From positions 62,001 to 126,000 of the forward strand of contig NZ_FUXA01000005.1 of NCBI RefSeq assembly GCF_900167085.1: a stretch of 64,000 bases of DNA, written 5' to 3'. The position numbers and the translations under genes are program-made. Within the stretch, counting starts at the first letter, position 1. Each line of letters opens with the position of its first letter. Positions 43,021-52,951 of the stretch are shown one piece after another. The DNA is from Eubacterium ruminantium. GTDB lineage: Bacteria > Bacillota > Clostridia > Lachnospirales > Lachnospiraceae. The notes below the pieces were generated by a model that was not told where the DNA came from, did not search any database, and worked only from the letters and a program-made list of their open reading frames with translations.

Positions 43021-45687
43021 ATGAGTGAACTTGAAAAGACTTACAATCCTTCGGAAATAGAGAAGAGATTGTACGAAAAATGGGTTAAAAACGGTTATTT
43101 TCATGCTGAGGTAGATAGATCAAAGAAACCTTTTACTATCGTTATGCCACCTCCAAATATTACAGGACAGCTCCACATGGGACATGCCCTTGATAATACT
43201 ATGCAGGATATTCTCATCAGAATGAAGAGAATGCAGGGATATAACGCTCTTTGGCAGCCGGGTACAGACCATGCGGCTATTGCTACAGAGGTAAAGATAA
43301 CAGAAGCACTTAAGGCTCAGGGTATCGACAAGGCAGATCTCGGAAGAGAGAAGTTCCTTGAAAGAGCTTGGGAGTGGAAGAAGGAATACGGCGGACGTAT
43401 CATCAACCAGCTTAAGTCACTCGGTTCTTCAGCTGACTGGGACAGAGAACGTTTCACAATGGATGAAGGAAACAATAAAGCCGTTAATACTGTATTTAAA
43501 AAGCTTTATGATAAAGGATGGATTTATAAGGGTTCAAGAATCGTTAACTGGTGCCCTGTATGTCAGACATCTATCTCTGATGCGGAAGTAATTCATGAAG
43601 AGCAGCAGGGTAATTTCTGGCACATCAAGTATCCTGTTGTAGGTGAGGAAGGAAGATTTGTTGAGATAGCAACAACCCGTCCTGAAACAATGCTCGGAGA
43701 CACAGCTGTTGCTGTAAATCCTGACGATGAAAGATACAAAGATATCGTTGGAAAGATGCTTATCCTTCCACTTGTAAATAAGGAAATTCCTGTCATTGCC
43801 GACAGTTATGTAGATAAGGAATTCGGAACAGGATGCGTTAAGATCACACCTGCTCACGACCCTAACGATTTCGAGGTTGGTAAGAGACATAACCTTCCGG
43901 AGATCAATATCATGAACGATGATGCTACTATTGCAAATATCGGTTCTAAATATGACGGAATGGATCGTTATGAGGCAAGACGTGCAATAGTAGAAGATCT
44001 TGATAAGCTTGGTCTTCTTGTAAAGATTGAACCTCATACACATCAGGTTGGAACACATGACAGATGTAAGACTACCGTTGAACCTCTTATTAAGCCACAG
44101 TGGTTTGTAAAGATGGAAGAAATGGCTCGTCCTGCTAAGGAAGCTGTTGTATCAGGAAAGCTTCGTCTTGTTCCTGAAAGAATGAATAAAGTTTATTATA
44201 ACTGGCTTGATAATATCCGTGACTGGTGCATAAGCAGACAGTTATGGTGGGGTCATAGAATTCCTGCATATTACTGCCAGGATTGTGGAGAAACAGTTGT
44301 TGATTTTGAAGAACCACATGTATGCCCTAAGTGCGGCGGTACTCATTTCAAGCAGGATGAGGATACTCTTGATACATGGTTCTCATCTGCTCTTTGGCCA
44401 TTTTCAACTGTTGGATGGCCTGATACAGATTCAGAAGACTTTAAGTACTTTTTCCCAACAGATGTACTTGTAACAGGTTATGATATCATCTTCTTCTGGG
44501 TTATCCGTATGGTATTCTCTTCAATTGAGCAGACAGGTGAACTTCCATTCCATACAGTTCTTTTCCATGGTCTTGTAAGAGATGATCAGGGAAGAAAGAT
44601 GAGTAAATCTCTTGGAAATGGTATCGATCCTCTTGAAGTAATCGAGAAGTACGGTGCAGATGCGCTCCGTTTCACTCTTATTACAGGAAATGCTCCGGGA
44701 AATGATATGCGTTTCTATTGGGAGAGAGTTGAAGCAAGCCGTAATTTCGCAAATAAGATCTGGAATGCTTCAAGATTCATTATGATGAATGATGCTAAGA
44801 AAGTTGACGGCAATTCAAATGATGCTGCTAAGATAGGTGGTGCTATGCCAACAAATCTTACAGCGGTTGACAGATGGATCATCAGCAAGATGAATACTCT
44901 TGTTAAAGATGTTACAGACAATATGGAGAAGTACGAGCTCGGTATAGCAGCAGATAAGATCTATAACTTCCTTTGGGAAGAGTTCTGCGACTGGTATATT
45001 GAGATGGTTAAGCCTCGTCTTTGGGATGAGAATGACAGTACAAGAACTGCTGCGCTTTATGTACTTAAGACAGTTCTTGTAAACTGCATGAAACTTCTTC
45101 ATCCATATATGCCATTCGTTACAGAGGAAATCTTCTGCAGTATAACAGGCGAAGAATCAATCATGATCCAGCCATGGCCTGTTCCTAGTGACTCATTAAA
45201 CTTCGCTGTTGAAGAGAAGGAAATTGATGTTATCAAGGAAGCTGTAAGAGGCGTAAGAAATATCCGTACAGAGATGAATGTACCACCAAGCAGAAAGGCA
45301 AATGTATTCGTTGTTTCAGATAAGCCGGCTGTAAGAAGCATTTTTGAAGAAAGCAGCAATATATTTGAGAAACTCGCATTTTCTGATAAGGTGACAGTAC
45401 AGGCAGATAAGGAAGGAATAGCTGATGATGCGGTATCTGTAGTTATCCATGATGCTGTTATCTATATTCCTCTTGCTGAACTTGTTGATATTGAGAAGGA
45501 ACTTGAAAGACTCAACAAGGAAAAGGCACGTCTCGAAGGTGAGATTAAGCGTGGCGAAGGAATGCTTGCAAATGAGAAATTTATAGCAAAAGCACCGGTA
45601 GCTAAGGTTGAAGAAGAAAAGGCAAAACTTGTTAAGTATAAAGAAACATATGAACAGGTTGTTGAGAGAATCAATGCGTTAAGATAA
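43021..45687 (+). CDS. valS: Valyl-tRNA synthetase
   Basis: An 888-residue class I synthetase. It has the HIGH box PPPNITGQLHMGHA, zinc-type cysteines in the connective region (CPVCQTS and CQDCGE...CPKCGG), the editing domain with TTRPETMLGDTAV, the ATP loop KMSKSLGN, and a C-terminal coiled-coil arm (about 825-885). It charges tRNA-Val and edits threonine. The length is normal for the bacterial type. AGGAGAT precedes the ATG. There is no T-box leader in the 37-bp gap, which implies expression with the upstream operon or from a promoter inside the TPR gene. Confidence 0.97.
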   Translation: MSELEKTYNPSEIEKRLYEKWVKNGYFHAEVDRSKKPFTIVMPPPNITGQLHMGHALDNTMQDILIRMKRMQGYNALWQPGTDHAAIATEVKITEALKAQGIDKADLGREKFLERAWEWKKEYGGRIINQLKSLGSSADWDRERFTMDEGNNKAVNTVFKKLYDKGWIYKGSRIVNWCPVCQTSISDAEVIHEEQQGNFWHIKYPVVGEEGRFVEIATTRPETMLGDTAVAVNPDDERYKDIVGKMLILPLVNKEIPVIADSYVDKEFGTGCVKITPAHDPNDFEVGKRHNLPEINIMNDDATIANIGSKYDGMDRYEARRAIVEDLDKLGLLVKIEPHTHQVGTHDRCKTTVEPLIKPQWFVKMEEMARPAKEAVVSGKLRLVPERMNKVYYNWLDNIRDWCISRQLWWGHRIPAYYCQDCGETVVDFEEPHVCPKCGGTHFKQDEDTLDTWFSSALWPFSTVGWPDTDSEDFKYFFPTDVLVTGYDIIFFWVIRMVFSSIEQTGELPFHTVLFHGLVRDDQGRKMSKSLGNGIDPLEVIEKYGADALRFTLITGNAPGNDMRFYWERVEASRNFANKIWNASRFIMMNDAKKVDGNSNDAAKIGGAMPTNLTAVDRWIISKMNTLVKDVTDNMEKYELGIAADKIYNFLWEEFCDWYIEMVKPRLWDENDSTRTAALYVLKTVLVNCMKLLHPYMPFVTEEIFCSITGEESIMIQPWPVPSDSLNFAVEEKEIDVIKEAVRGVRNIRTEMNVPPSRKANVFVVSDKPAVRSIFEESSNIFEKLAFSDKVTVQADKEGIADDAVSVVIHDAVIYIPLAELVDIEKELERLNKEKARLEGEIKRGEGMLANEKFIAKAPVAKVEEEKAKLVKYKETYEQVVERINALR

Positions 45688-45693
45688 AGACTT

Positions 45694-45733
45694 AGAACAG
45701 CTATACTCATTCAAAAAACAGTATAGCTGTTCT
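45694..45733 (+). terminator. Hairpin after valS
   Basis: Perfect 13-bp inverted repeat AGAACAGCTATAC / GTATAGCTGTTCT with a 14-base loop. Only a short T run follows, so it is probably a moderate terminator. Confidence 0.55.
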
Positions 45734-45756
45734 TGGTAAATAAGGCGGAATAAGTT

Positions 45757-47799
45757 ATGAGCAACGAGAGAAAACTCAAAGGTAAAATAAAATATCTGAT
45801 CATTGTACCTATCATCCTGGCGCTTGTCCTTATGGTGGTTGTATGTGCCACTATGGGCACCGACCGTAAGGAAACACTCATCGCATCGGGAGTAATACTT
45901 GCTTACATCCTGATCGTTTCCGTAATTTATTGGAAAATGAGACCTGTATTCAGTGCAACATTTGTTGATTATGCACTTGATCAGGGCAGGATACAGAAGG
46001 AACTTCTTAAGGATCTGGCTGTTCCTTATGCGATACTTGATACAAGCGGAAGAATTCTTTGGTGCAACAAGATGTTCAAAGAAGACATCTGCCACAATGA
46101 GAAACGTGCCAAGAAGAGGATGGATTATTATTTCCCTGAACTTACTTCAGAGGTCTTTGATAAAGTCGATGATTCAAGCATGGAGCTTTATTATGATGAT
46201 AAAACATATAATGCTTTGATCAAGAAGATTGATATGACAAAGGTTTTAACAGATAATCCTGAAGAGAAGAAAAATGATGAAAAGGTAATATCATTTTATC
46301 TTTTGGATGTTACAGATCTTAGATTCTACATGCAGGAAAATGCAGATCAGAAACTTATAGCAGGTCTTCTTTATATTGATAACTATGATGAAGTCATGGA
46401 TAGTACAGAAGAGGTTAAGCATTCGATCCTTAATGCCCTTGTAGACAGAAAGATCAATATGTACCTTGCTAATATTGATGCCATAACAAAACGTCTTGAA
46501 AATGATAAATATTTCTTCGTATTCAGACAGAAATATCTACAGACATTAAAAGACGATAAATTCTCACTTATAGATGAGATCAAGAATATAAATGTTGGAA
46601 ATGAAATCCCTGTAACACTCAGTATGGGTATCGGAGCAGGAACGGATTCATTTTCCGACTGTTATGAATATTCAAAAGTTGCCATAGGTCTTGCTCTTGG
46701 TCGAGGTGGTGATCAGGTTGCATTTAAGTATGGCGACAAGGTTACTTACTACGGCGGTAAGAGTGCCGGAACAGAAAAGACAACAAGAGTTAAGGCAAGA
46801 GTTAAGGCTCAGGCATTTGAGGAACTTCTTGCAAATAAAGATAAGGTTATCATCATGGCTCATCAAAGACCGGATGCGGATGCATTTGGTTCAGCTGTTG
46901 GTATTTACAGACTTGTAACTACTTTAGGCAAGAAGGGCTATATAGTTTTAAATGAAGTTACTTCTGCCATAAAACCTGTAGTCAGCAGTTTCAGGGCAGC
47001 GGATTCATATGATAATCTTCTGCTTACAAGTCAGCAGGCTATCAATATGGTAGATGATGATACCATGCTTGTTATATGTGATGTAAACAGACCAAGCATT
47101 ACAGAATGTGAAGAACTCATTTCACTCTGTAAAACAGTAGTAGTTTTCGATCATCATAGACAGTCAAATGAAGCAATTACCAATGCAACTCTTTCATATA
47201 TCGAGCCATTTGCTTCATCAGCATGCGAGATGATCACAGAGATGTTCCAGTATATTAGCGTTAAGCCAAGGATCAAAGCCGTTGAGGCCGATGCGATGTA
47301 TGCGGGAATTCTCATAGATACAGATAATTTCTTGAATAAAACCGGCGTAAGAACATTTGAAGCTGCATCATATCTTAGAAAATGTGGTGCAGATATAGTA
47401 AGAGTAAGAAAGATGTTCCGAAGCGGTATAAATGAATTAAAAGAACGTGCACAGGGTATCAGCAATGCGGAAATATTTATGGATGTATTTGCACTTTCAT
47501 ATGTTGAAGCAGACGAGAGTCTCGGCGAGGCTCCGACAGTTCCTGTTGCCAAGGTTGCAAATGAACTTTTGAATGTTGACGGTATAAAGGCATCATTCGT
47601 AGTTACCGAGTCTAAGGGAACGCTCTATGTTTCTGCAAGATCTATCGGTGATGTAAATGTTCAGATCGTTATGGAAAGGTTTAACGGAGGCGGTCATGCA
47701 AATATTGCCGGCGTACAGCTGAAGGATGTGCATAAAGAAGAATTTTTTGATGAATTAAAGACAGTACTTAAGGAAATGTATACAGAAGGAGACATATAG
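45757..47799 (+). CDS. gdpP: Cyclic-di-AMP phosphodiesterase
   Basis: A 680-residue membrane protein. Two helices (about 11-31 and 41-58) lead to a PAS-like domain (about 75-170) and a degenerate GGDEF domain (about 200-330, no GGDEF signature). The DHH domain follows, with HQRPDAD at 369-375 and DHH at 465-467, and then DHHA1 with GGHANIAG near the end. It hydrolyses c-di-AMP, which controls potassium and osmolyte balance and cell-wall stress. The first metal motif reads HQRPDAD where HxNPDxD is common, but the ligands remain. Its stop abuts the rplI start codon (0 bp gap), the conserved gdpP-rplI-dnaB order in Firmicutes. Confidence 0.93.
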   Translation: MSNERKLKGKIKYLIIVPIILALVLMVVVCATMGTDRKETLIASGVILAYILIVSVIYWKMRPVFSATFVDYALDQGRIQKELLKDLAVPYAILDTSGRILWCNKMFKEDICHNEKRAKKRMDYYFPELTSEVFDKVDDSSMELYYDDKTYNALIKKIDMTKVLTDNPEEKKNDEKVISFYLLDVTDLRFYMQENADQKLIAGLLYIDNYDEVMDSTEEVKHSILNALVDRKINMYLANIDAITKRLENDKYFFVFRQKYLQTLKDDKFSLIDEIKNINVGNEIPVTLSMGIGAGTDSFSDCYEYSKVAIGLALGRGGDQVAFKYGDKVTYYGGKSAGTEKTTRVKARVKAQAFEELLANKDKVIIMAHQRPDADAFGSAVGIYRLVTTLGKKGYIVLNEVTSAIKPVVSSFRAADSYDNLLLTSQQAINMVDDDTMLVICDVNRPSITECEELISLCKTVVVFDHHRQSNEAITNATLSYIEPFASSACEMITEMFQYISVKPRIKAVEADAMYAGILIDTDNFLNKTGVRTFEAASYLRKCGADIVRVRKMFRSGINELKERAQGISNAEIFMDVFALSYVEADESLGEAPTVPVAKVANELLNVDGIKASFVVTESKGTLYVSARSIGDVNVQIVMERFNGGGHANIAGVQLKDVHKEEFFDELKTVLKEMYTEGDI

Positions 47800-48246
47800 A
47801 TGAAGGTTATATTAATTCAGGATGTTAAGAGCCTCGGTAAGGCAGGACAGATAGTAGACGTAAATGATGGTTATGCAAGAAATTTCGTGCTTCCTAAGAA
47901 GCTTGGTCTTGAAGCAACATCTAAGAATCTTAACGATCTTAAGCTTAAGAAGCAGCATGATGACAAGGTTGCGGCTGAGAATCTTGCAGACGCAAAGGAA
48001 CTTGCTAAGAAGATAGAAGCTATTGCCGTAAATACAAAAGTTAAAGTCGGCGAAGGCGGAAGAAGTTTCGGTTCGGTTTCATCAAAGGAAATCTCAGAAG
48101 AACTCGAAAAGCAGCACAGCATCAAGATTGATAAGAAGAAGATAGTTGTAAAGGATGCTATAAAAAATATTGGTACATATACTGTATCAGTAAAACTTCA
48201 TCCGGAAGTAACAGCAAGCCTTAAGGTTGTTGTTGAAGGAATGTAG
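47800..48246 (+). CDS. rplI: 50S ribosomal protein L9
   Basis: A 148-residue protein with the family signature [17 protein letters not shown] near the N-terminus, a long central helix rich in Lys and Ala, and a C-terminal domain (about 80-148). L9 binds 23S rRNA near the L1 stalk and helps hold reading frame. The ATG follows the gdpP stop directly, with GAAGGAG inside gdpP as ribosome site. Co-transcribed with gdpP and dnaB. Confidence 0.97.
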   Translation: MKVILIQDVKSLGKAGQIVDVNDGYARNFVLPKKLGLEATSKNLNDLKLKKQHDDKVAAENLADAKELAKKIEAIAVNTKVKVGEGGRSFGSVSSKEISEELEKQHSIKIDKKKIVVKDAIKNIGTYTVSVKLHPEVTASLKVVVEGM

Positions 48247-48275
48247 GATTAACTCTAAAAAAGGATTAGATTAAG

Positions 48276-49829
48276 ATGTTTGATGATCAGGATATGTTTC
48301 CTCAAGAAACAGAAGACATAAATGAATATATAGATGTAAATGCCGTTTTTAATGCGGCAGAGCCTGTTCCTTCAGATAATTTTACCGGGACAAATATAGC
48401 GGATGACAGCAGTCTTAAAAGCATTTCTTTTGAAGCAAATTTAGCATCAAATAATACTTCGCGTGATGCAGGAAATGCGGCCGTGGAGAGACAGAAGAAG
48501 GTTCCCGGGGCAGTAAGAAGAATAATGCCTCATGACAATAATGCCGAAAAAGCTGTAGTAGGTTCCATGATAATGGATAAAGAAACTGTTGCAGACCTTG
48601 CGGATATGCTTCTTCCCGATGATTTCTACAATGCTGCATACGGAGTTATATTTGAAGCGATATGTGAACTATATTCATCAAAAAGAATGATCGATATCGT
48701 TACATTGATGGATCAGCTCACCAAGAAGAATATTCCTGAAGAGATCAATAATGTTTCATTTATAGGTGATCTTGTAAATTCCGTTCCGACAACTATCAAT
48801 GCTAAAGGGTATGGAGAGATAGTCAGAGATAAGGCTGTATTAAGAAGACTTATAAAGATAACTGATGAGATAGCAAAGGATTGTTATGCCGCACAGGATA
48901 CGGTAGATAATATTCTTGAACGTGCAGAGCAGGATGTATTCAAGCTTTCTCAGTCAAGAAACGGTTACAGTGATTTTGCGGGAATGAATGATATCATTCT
49001 TGAAGTTATAGAAAGTGTTGATAAAGCCTCAAAGAATAAGGGTCGTATAAACGGCCTTTCTACAGGATTTATCGACCTTGACGAAAAACTTACAGGTCTT
49101 CACGGTGGTGAATTGATACTTGTTGCTGCCAGACCTTCTATGGGTAAGACAGCTTTCGTGTTAAATATAGCGCATAATGTGGCAGTTAAGCAGAATATCC
49201 CGGTATTGTTCTTCTCGCTCGAAATGGGTAAGAAAGAACTTGGAGACAGAGTACTTGCGCAGGATGCTTTCATCGATGCCCAGGCTCTTAAGACAGGTAA
49301 TCTTATGGATGAGGACTGGAGCAAAATGGCAGAAAGCGCCGGTATAGTTGGTGATTCACCGATATTTGTTGATGATAATTCTTCTATTACTATAGCTGAA
49401 ATGCGTTCGAAATGTCGTAAGTTTAAACAGAAAAATGATATAGGACTTATAATTGTCGACTACTTACAGTTGATGAGTCCCAGCAGGGCTGTTGAATCAA
49501 GACAGCAGTTTATTTCAGAAGTATCAAGATCTCTTAAAGGTCTTGCAAGAGAATTAAATGTTCCTGTTATAGCTCTTTCACAGCTTAACCGTGCGGTTGA
49601 CTCGAGACCGGATCATAAGCCGGTTCTTGCGGATCTTCGAGAATCCGGAGCTATCGAGCAGGATGCCGACGTTGTAATGTTCATATATAGAGATGAATAC
49701 TACAATAAGGAGACCGAGAAACCGGGTATTGCGGAGATAATCGTCGCAAAACAAAGAAATGGTTCCACGGGATCTATAGATCTTGTTTGGCAGGGTAAAT
49801 ATACAAGATTTGCCAACTGTGCAAGATAA
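48276..49829 (+). CDS. dnaB: Replicative DNA helicase
   Basis: A 517-residue hexameric helicase. An unusual N-terminal extension of about 85 acidic residues precedes the standard start (RRIMPHDNNAEKAVVGSM). Then come the N-terminal collar domain and the RecA-like motor with Walker A ARPSMGKTAF near residue 288, and Walker B IGLIIVDYLQLM. The switch loop ESRQQFISEVSRSLKGLA and the arginine-finger region are normal. DnaB unwinds DNA at the replication fork. No intein is present. A terminator follows. Confidence 0.96.
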   Translation: MFDDQDMFPQETEDINEYIDVNAVFNAAEPVPSDNFTGTNIADDSSLKSISFEANLASNNTSRDAGNAAVERQKKVPGAVRRIMPHDNNAEKAVVGSMIMDKETVADLADMLLPDDFYNAAYGVIFEAICELYSSKRMIDIVTLMDQLTKKNIPEEINNVSFIGDLVNSVPTTINAKGYGEIVRDKAVLRRLIKITDEIAKDCYAAQDTVDNILERAEQDVFKLSQSRNGYSDFAGMNDIILEVIESVDKASKNKGRINGLSTGFIDLDEKLTGLHGGELILVAARPSMGKTAFVLNIAHNVAVKQNIPVLFFSLEMGKKELGDRVLAQDAFIDAQALKTGNLMDEDWSKMAESAGIVGDSPIFVDDNSSITIAEMRSKCRKFKQKNDIGLIIVDYLQLMSPSRAVESRQQFISEVSRSLKGLARELNVPVIALSQLNRAVDSRPDHKPVLADLRESGAIEQDADVVMFIYRDEYYNKETEKPGIAEIIVAKQRNGSTGSIDLVWQGKYTRFANCAR

Positions 49830-49840
49830 ATATTCCGGTA

Positions 49841-49872
49841 AAAAAACCTCAACAGTAACGTTGAGGTTTTTT
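49841..49872. terminator. Bidirectional terminator after dnaB
   Basis: AAAAAACCTCAAC and GTTGAGGTTTTTT form a perfect 13-bp stem around AGTAAC, with A and T tracts. It separates dnaB (+) from the CARF-nuclease gene (-). Confidence 0.88.
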
Positions 49873-49895
49873 TCGATATTTCATATTTTCTATAT

Positions 49896-51128
49896 TTAAT
49901 TTATCGATATTCCCTGGATTTTCAGGAGCTTCTGGCGAAGGGCTTCGTCACTCATGGAATATACGTCATCGATTACCCAGATGTGCATATCTTTGGCTCG
50001 CTGTTTGAAGAAGCTGACTCCGCTGGATGAGTTGTCGCAAGGCGTAGCCATGACGAGAACCTTGAGAGCGTATTTGCCACCGAAACGACTTGTGACTGTC
50101 TGCAGCTCGTGAAGAGCAACACTGCCGACTTTTCCACTCTTACATGAAATGAATGTAGGTATGGTATCTCTCATTAAGATGACATCTATTTCATTTATTG
50201 TATCTATATTGGTTGAATTATCATACTGCTGTTGCTGCTCTTCAAAAGGTTTCTTATCGTTGTCGCCGTTCCAGTCAATCATGGCGCCGATAACCGCATC
50301 CGTGAATTTGGAATTATTGCTTGTGGCGACATCATAAACATGAAGCTCAAGAATATTACCGGTTTTTGTAACAACATGACGTATCATTTCATTTTTAAAA
50401 TAAAATGATACCGTTCTTTTCGCTATATAAAGGTCTTTTACAACGCCAATATTTTTAAGTTTAAAAAGCAGTTCTGTAGCTTCACCGAGACCGGAACGAG
50501 GAAGAGTATAAAGACCTGTTTCGTCAGGAGGGAAATTTTTAACTACTTCTTCGATATTTGCGGTGCATTTATTCCACTTGGATTTAATCGATTTGGCGAT
50601 TTCCCAAATGGCTCTGATGTCATTTCTGAAGTCATCGGTAAATTTCCATGTAGAATAACTTCCGGTAAGATTGGTAAGTGAACCGCCGTGAAGTACCATA
50701 TTGTCGGCTACCGACATCTGTATATGGCTTGCGCTTCGTGTAGGTGTAGATCCACTGAAATCAATCTCCGTTCCTGTGTATGGATCGATACGCAGAGTTT
50801 CGACAGGGATTTTGGAGCTAACGAAGCCAAAGGCGATAAGTATAAGCTCCCCACCACCGGTAAGTTCGAATTTGGCATCTTTATATTTTTCAACAAGCTC
50901 CATTAAAGTGTCGATTATCTGGTCAAGATTATCTCTTGAAACTTCAACAAATTTTAGTTCTGTATTCGGAGAAGTGCGTGCGACGAAGGCACGAAGACTG
51001 TTGATCTTTTTTGTGATCATATTGGATTTATGGCCAACATAAACAACCCTGTCGGGCTTGTATTTTAAAATGACCATAACATTTTCAAGTGCTTCTTCTG
51101 AGAAGAATTCAACGAATGTCCCTGACAT
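49896..51128 (-). CDS. DUF1887 CARF-nuclease protein (Card1/Can2-like), orphan
   Basis: A 410-residue protein. Residues 1-150 are a CARF-type Rossmann domain; the ligand loop ELTGGGELILIAFG (88-101) fits the TGG motif of cyclic-oligoadenylate sensors. A winged-helix linker follows (about 165-250). The C-terminal PD-(D/E)xK nuclease core has E261 in GNILELHV, D315 in NEIDV, and K330 in FISCKSGK. The residue two before the lysine is Ser328, where the textbook motif has Glu or Asp. In type III CRISPR systems Card1/Can2 cut DNA or RNA when bound to cA4. Here no CRISPR array or cas gene lies in the window. AAGGGGTGAT precedes the ATG; the gene is flanked by dnaB (convergent) and an SDR gene (divergent). 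Confidence 0.82.
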   Translation of the reverse strand: MSGTFVEFFSEEALENVMVILKYKPDRVVYVGHKSNMITKKINSLRAFVARTSPNTELKFVEVSRDNLDQIIDTLMELVEKYKDAKFELTGGGELILIAFGFVSSKIPVETLRIDPYTGTEIDFSGSTPTRSASHIQMSVADNMVLHGGSLTNLTGSYSTWKFTDDFRNDIRAIWEIAKSIKSKWNKCTANIEEVVKNFPPDETGLYTLPRSGLGEATELLFKLKNIGVVKDLYIAKRTVSFYFKNEMIRHVVTKTGNILELHVYDVATSNNSKFTDAVIGAMIDWNGDNDKKPFEEQQQQYDNSTNIDTINEIDVILMRDTIPTFISCKSGKVGSVALHELQTVTSRFGGKYALKVLVMATPCDNSSSGVSFFKQRAKDMHIWVIDDVYSMSDEALRQKLLKIQGISIN

Positions 51129-51300
51129 AGTATCACCCCTTCGTGAATTATTGGTCCCTCTTAATGATAGTATAACTCATTCTTAAAAACTTTTCATTAT
51201 ATTTAACTATCATTTTTTTATCTCTTATAGTAAAATATATACGCTGTTCACGGGATTATTCAGTAGTTCCGGGATAGTAATAATCAAAAATGGAGATCAT

Positions 51301-52038
51301 ATGAGTTCAGTTATAATAACCGGTGCCTCATCAGGCATTGGCAGAAGTGTAGCTCTTCAACTTGCAAAGAGCGGTAAATATGAATATATTTCCATTAATT
51401 CAGGCCATGATGAAAAGGCCTTGGCGGATGTCGCTCATCTTATCGAAGAGATTTCGGATAAGATAAAAGTTATTACGGTTTTTGGCGATATCAGTCAGAA
51501 TATTACAGCAAAGGCGCTTATTAAAAAGACGGTTTCTGTGGCCGGTGGAGTCGATGCGCTTATTAATTCGGCGGCCATATCTTATGTCGGACTTCTGATG
51601 GATATGAATCCTGATGAGTGGAGACAGACTGTGGCAGTCAATCTTGATTCTGTTTATAATACTTGCCATGAAGTATTACCTTATATGGTGAAAGAAAAAA
51701 GAGGCAGGATCATCAATATTTCCTCTGTTTGGGGACTTGTCGGAGCTTCGTGCGAAGTGGCTTATTCGGCGACTAAAGGTGCGGTTAATGCATTTACAAA
51801 GGCGCTGGCTAAGGAAATGGCTTTGTCCGGCATAGCGGTAAATGCTATAGCTTTCGGTGCGGTTGATACCAGAATGAACGGTCACCTCAGTGATGAGGAG
51901 AAAAATGAACTGGCAGAGAGCATCGCTATCGGTAGGATGGCAACTCCGGAGGAGGCGGCGGATACAGTTATAAAAATGCTGGAAATGCCGGATTATCTTA
52001 CAGGTGAAGTGTTAAAATGTGACGGTGGATGGATATAG
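51301..52038 (+). CDS. SDR-family oxidoreductase (FabG-like)
   Basis: A 245-residue short-chain dehydrogenase: cofactor motif TGASSGIG at residues 8-15, NSAAIS near residue 90, catalytic Ser in INISSVWG, and the YSATKG pair (Tyr and Lys) near residue 158. It ends with the FabG-like GEVLKCDGGW. It probably uses NADP(H). Related FabG enzymes reduce 3-oxoacyl-ACP, but there is no fatty-acid cluster here, so the substrate is open. TGGAGAT precedes the ATG. A LytR_C-domain gene follows after 29 bp. Confidence 0.87.
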   Translation: MSSVIITGASSGIGRSVALQLAKSGKYEYISINSGHDEKALADVAHLIEEISDKIKVITVFGDISQNITAKALIKKTVSVAGGVDALINSAAISYVGLLMDMNPDEWRQTVAVNLDSVYNTCHEVLPYMVKEKRGRIINISSVWGLVGASCEVAYSATKGAVNAFTKALAKEMALSGIAVNAIAFGAVDTRMNGHLSDEEKNELAESIAIGRMATPEEAADTVIKMLEMPDYLTGEVLKCDGGWI

Positions 52039-52067
52039 ATAATAAATATGAATGGAGAGATTGAGTA

Positions 52068-52664
52068 ATGGAAGACGATAAGAAACAGAAAAATGGCAGT
52101 GCAGCAGGACTTTTCTTTACATTTTTTTTCAGAGGAATAGTTATAATACTTGCACTTGTGATAGTTGGACTCAGTGCATATCTTGTTAAGGAAATTATAA
52201 GAGGAAATGACCTTAAGAAAAAGAAGGGAACAAAGGCTGCTGTTGAAAAATCAATCCTTACAGAGGAAAAAGGTGATGATAATCTTATTTCCAATAAGCA
52301 GAAGGATGAAGATACGACAACTGATGAAAATGGTGACAATACGGAAGAAGGTAAGAAGGAAAAGGTTTCTTCTGCCAATATGAAGATAGTTGTGCTTAAT
52401 GCTACAGAAGTTGAAGGACTTGCGGGTAGATGGACAGCCAAACTTGAGGATGCAGGTTTTACTGATGTTTCTGCCGCAAATTCATATAATAAGTACGATA
52501 CGACAAAGATACTTGTGGCTGAAGAAGGGCTTGGAGAGGATATTCAGGAGTATTTCCCTAATGCATCAATTTCAGTAGGGACTATGACCAGTGAAGAGAC
52601 AGATGCAGACCTTACTGATGTTAAGATTATCATAATAATTGGAGCTTCGGATTCGGGGCAATAA
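52068..52664 (+). CDS. Membrane protein with a LytR C-terminal (LytR_C) domain
   Basis: A 198-residue protein: cytoplasmic Lys-rich start, one helix (about 22-45), a charged linker, and an outer domain from about residue 104 beginning MKIVVLNATEVEGLAGRWTA. That pattern (V-L-N-x-T, then GLA) is the LytR_C domain often found after LCP wall-polymer ligase domains. Here it stands alone, without the LCP catalytic part. GGAGAG precedes the ATG. A role in wall or polysaccharide attachment is likely by domain only. No wall-polymer gene is next to it. Confidence 0.78.
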   Translation: MEDDKKQKNGSAAGLFFTFFFRGIVIILALVIVGLSAYLVKEIIRGNDLKKKKGTKAAVEKSILTEEKGDDNLISNKQKDEDTTTDENGDNTEEGKKEKVSSANMKIVVLNATEVEGLAGRWTAKLEDAGFTDVSAANSYNKYDTTKILVAEEGLGEDIQEYFPNASISVGTMTSEETDADLTDVKIIIIIGASDSGQ

Positions 52665-52951
52665 TGACCAAATAAAGCTTGGAAAATGGGCAAAATGTAA
52701 AAAAAAAGATTGGCAGTAGCCGATAAATCTTAAGAAGTGGTAAAGAATTCACAAAAAACAGGTCGAATACCGCTTTTTCAAAAGATTTTTTTGGTAATAA
52801 TTCATATAAACCACCGGGGGTTATGCAATCTAAACAAAAGATTTTTTTTGTTTTTATGCAAAACTAATATGGCTTAAAATATAGAAAAGTTGTATTATTT
52901 TCCATAGTTAGTAAGCAAGAAACATAGCTATAATAGTAGGAGGATTAAAAA
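52665..52951 (+). other. Intergenic leader of msmK, no gene seen
   Basis: 287 bp, AT-rich. It holds a weak terminator-like hairpin (AATCT ... AGATT followed by eight T) around 52828-52850, and no ORF with a ribosome site. A TATAAT at about 52930 is too close to the ribosome site to be the promoter, so the real one is probably further upstream. Confidence 0.4.

Noticed and set aside
52823-52867. 14-codon ORF beginning ATGCAATCT before msmK
   Set aside because: No ribosome site, and it runs through the T-rich terminator-like tract.
52927-52935. TATAAT just before the msmK ribosome site as its promoter
   Set aside because: Transcription would begin inside the AGGAGG, removing the ribosome site, and no -35 box lies at 16-18 bp.
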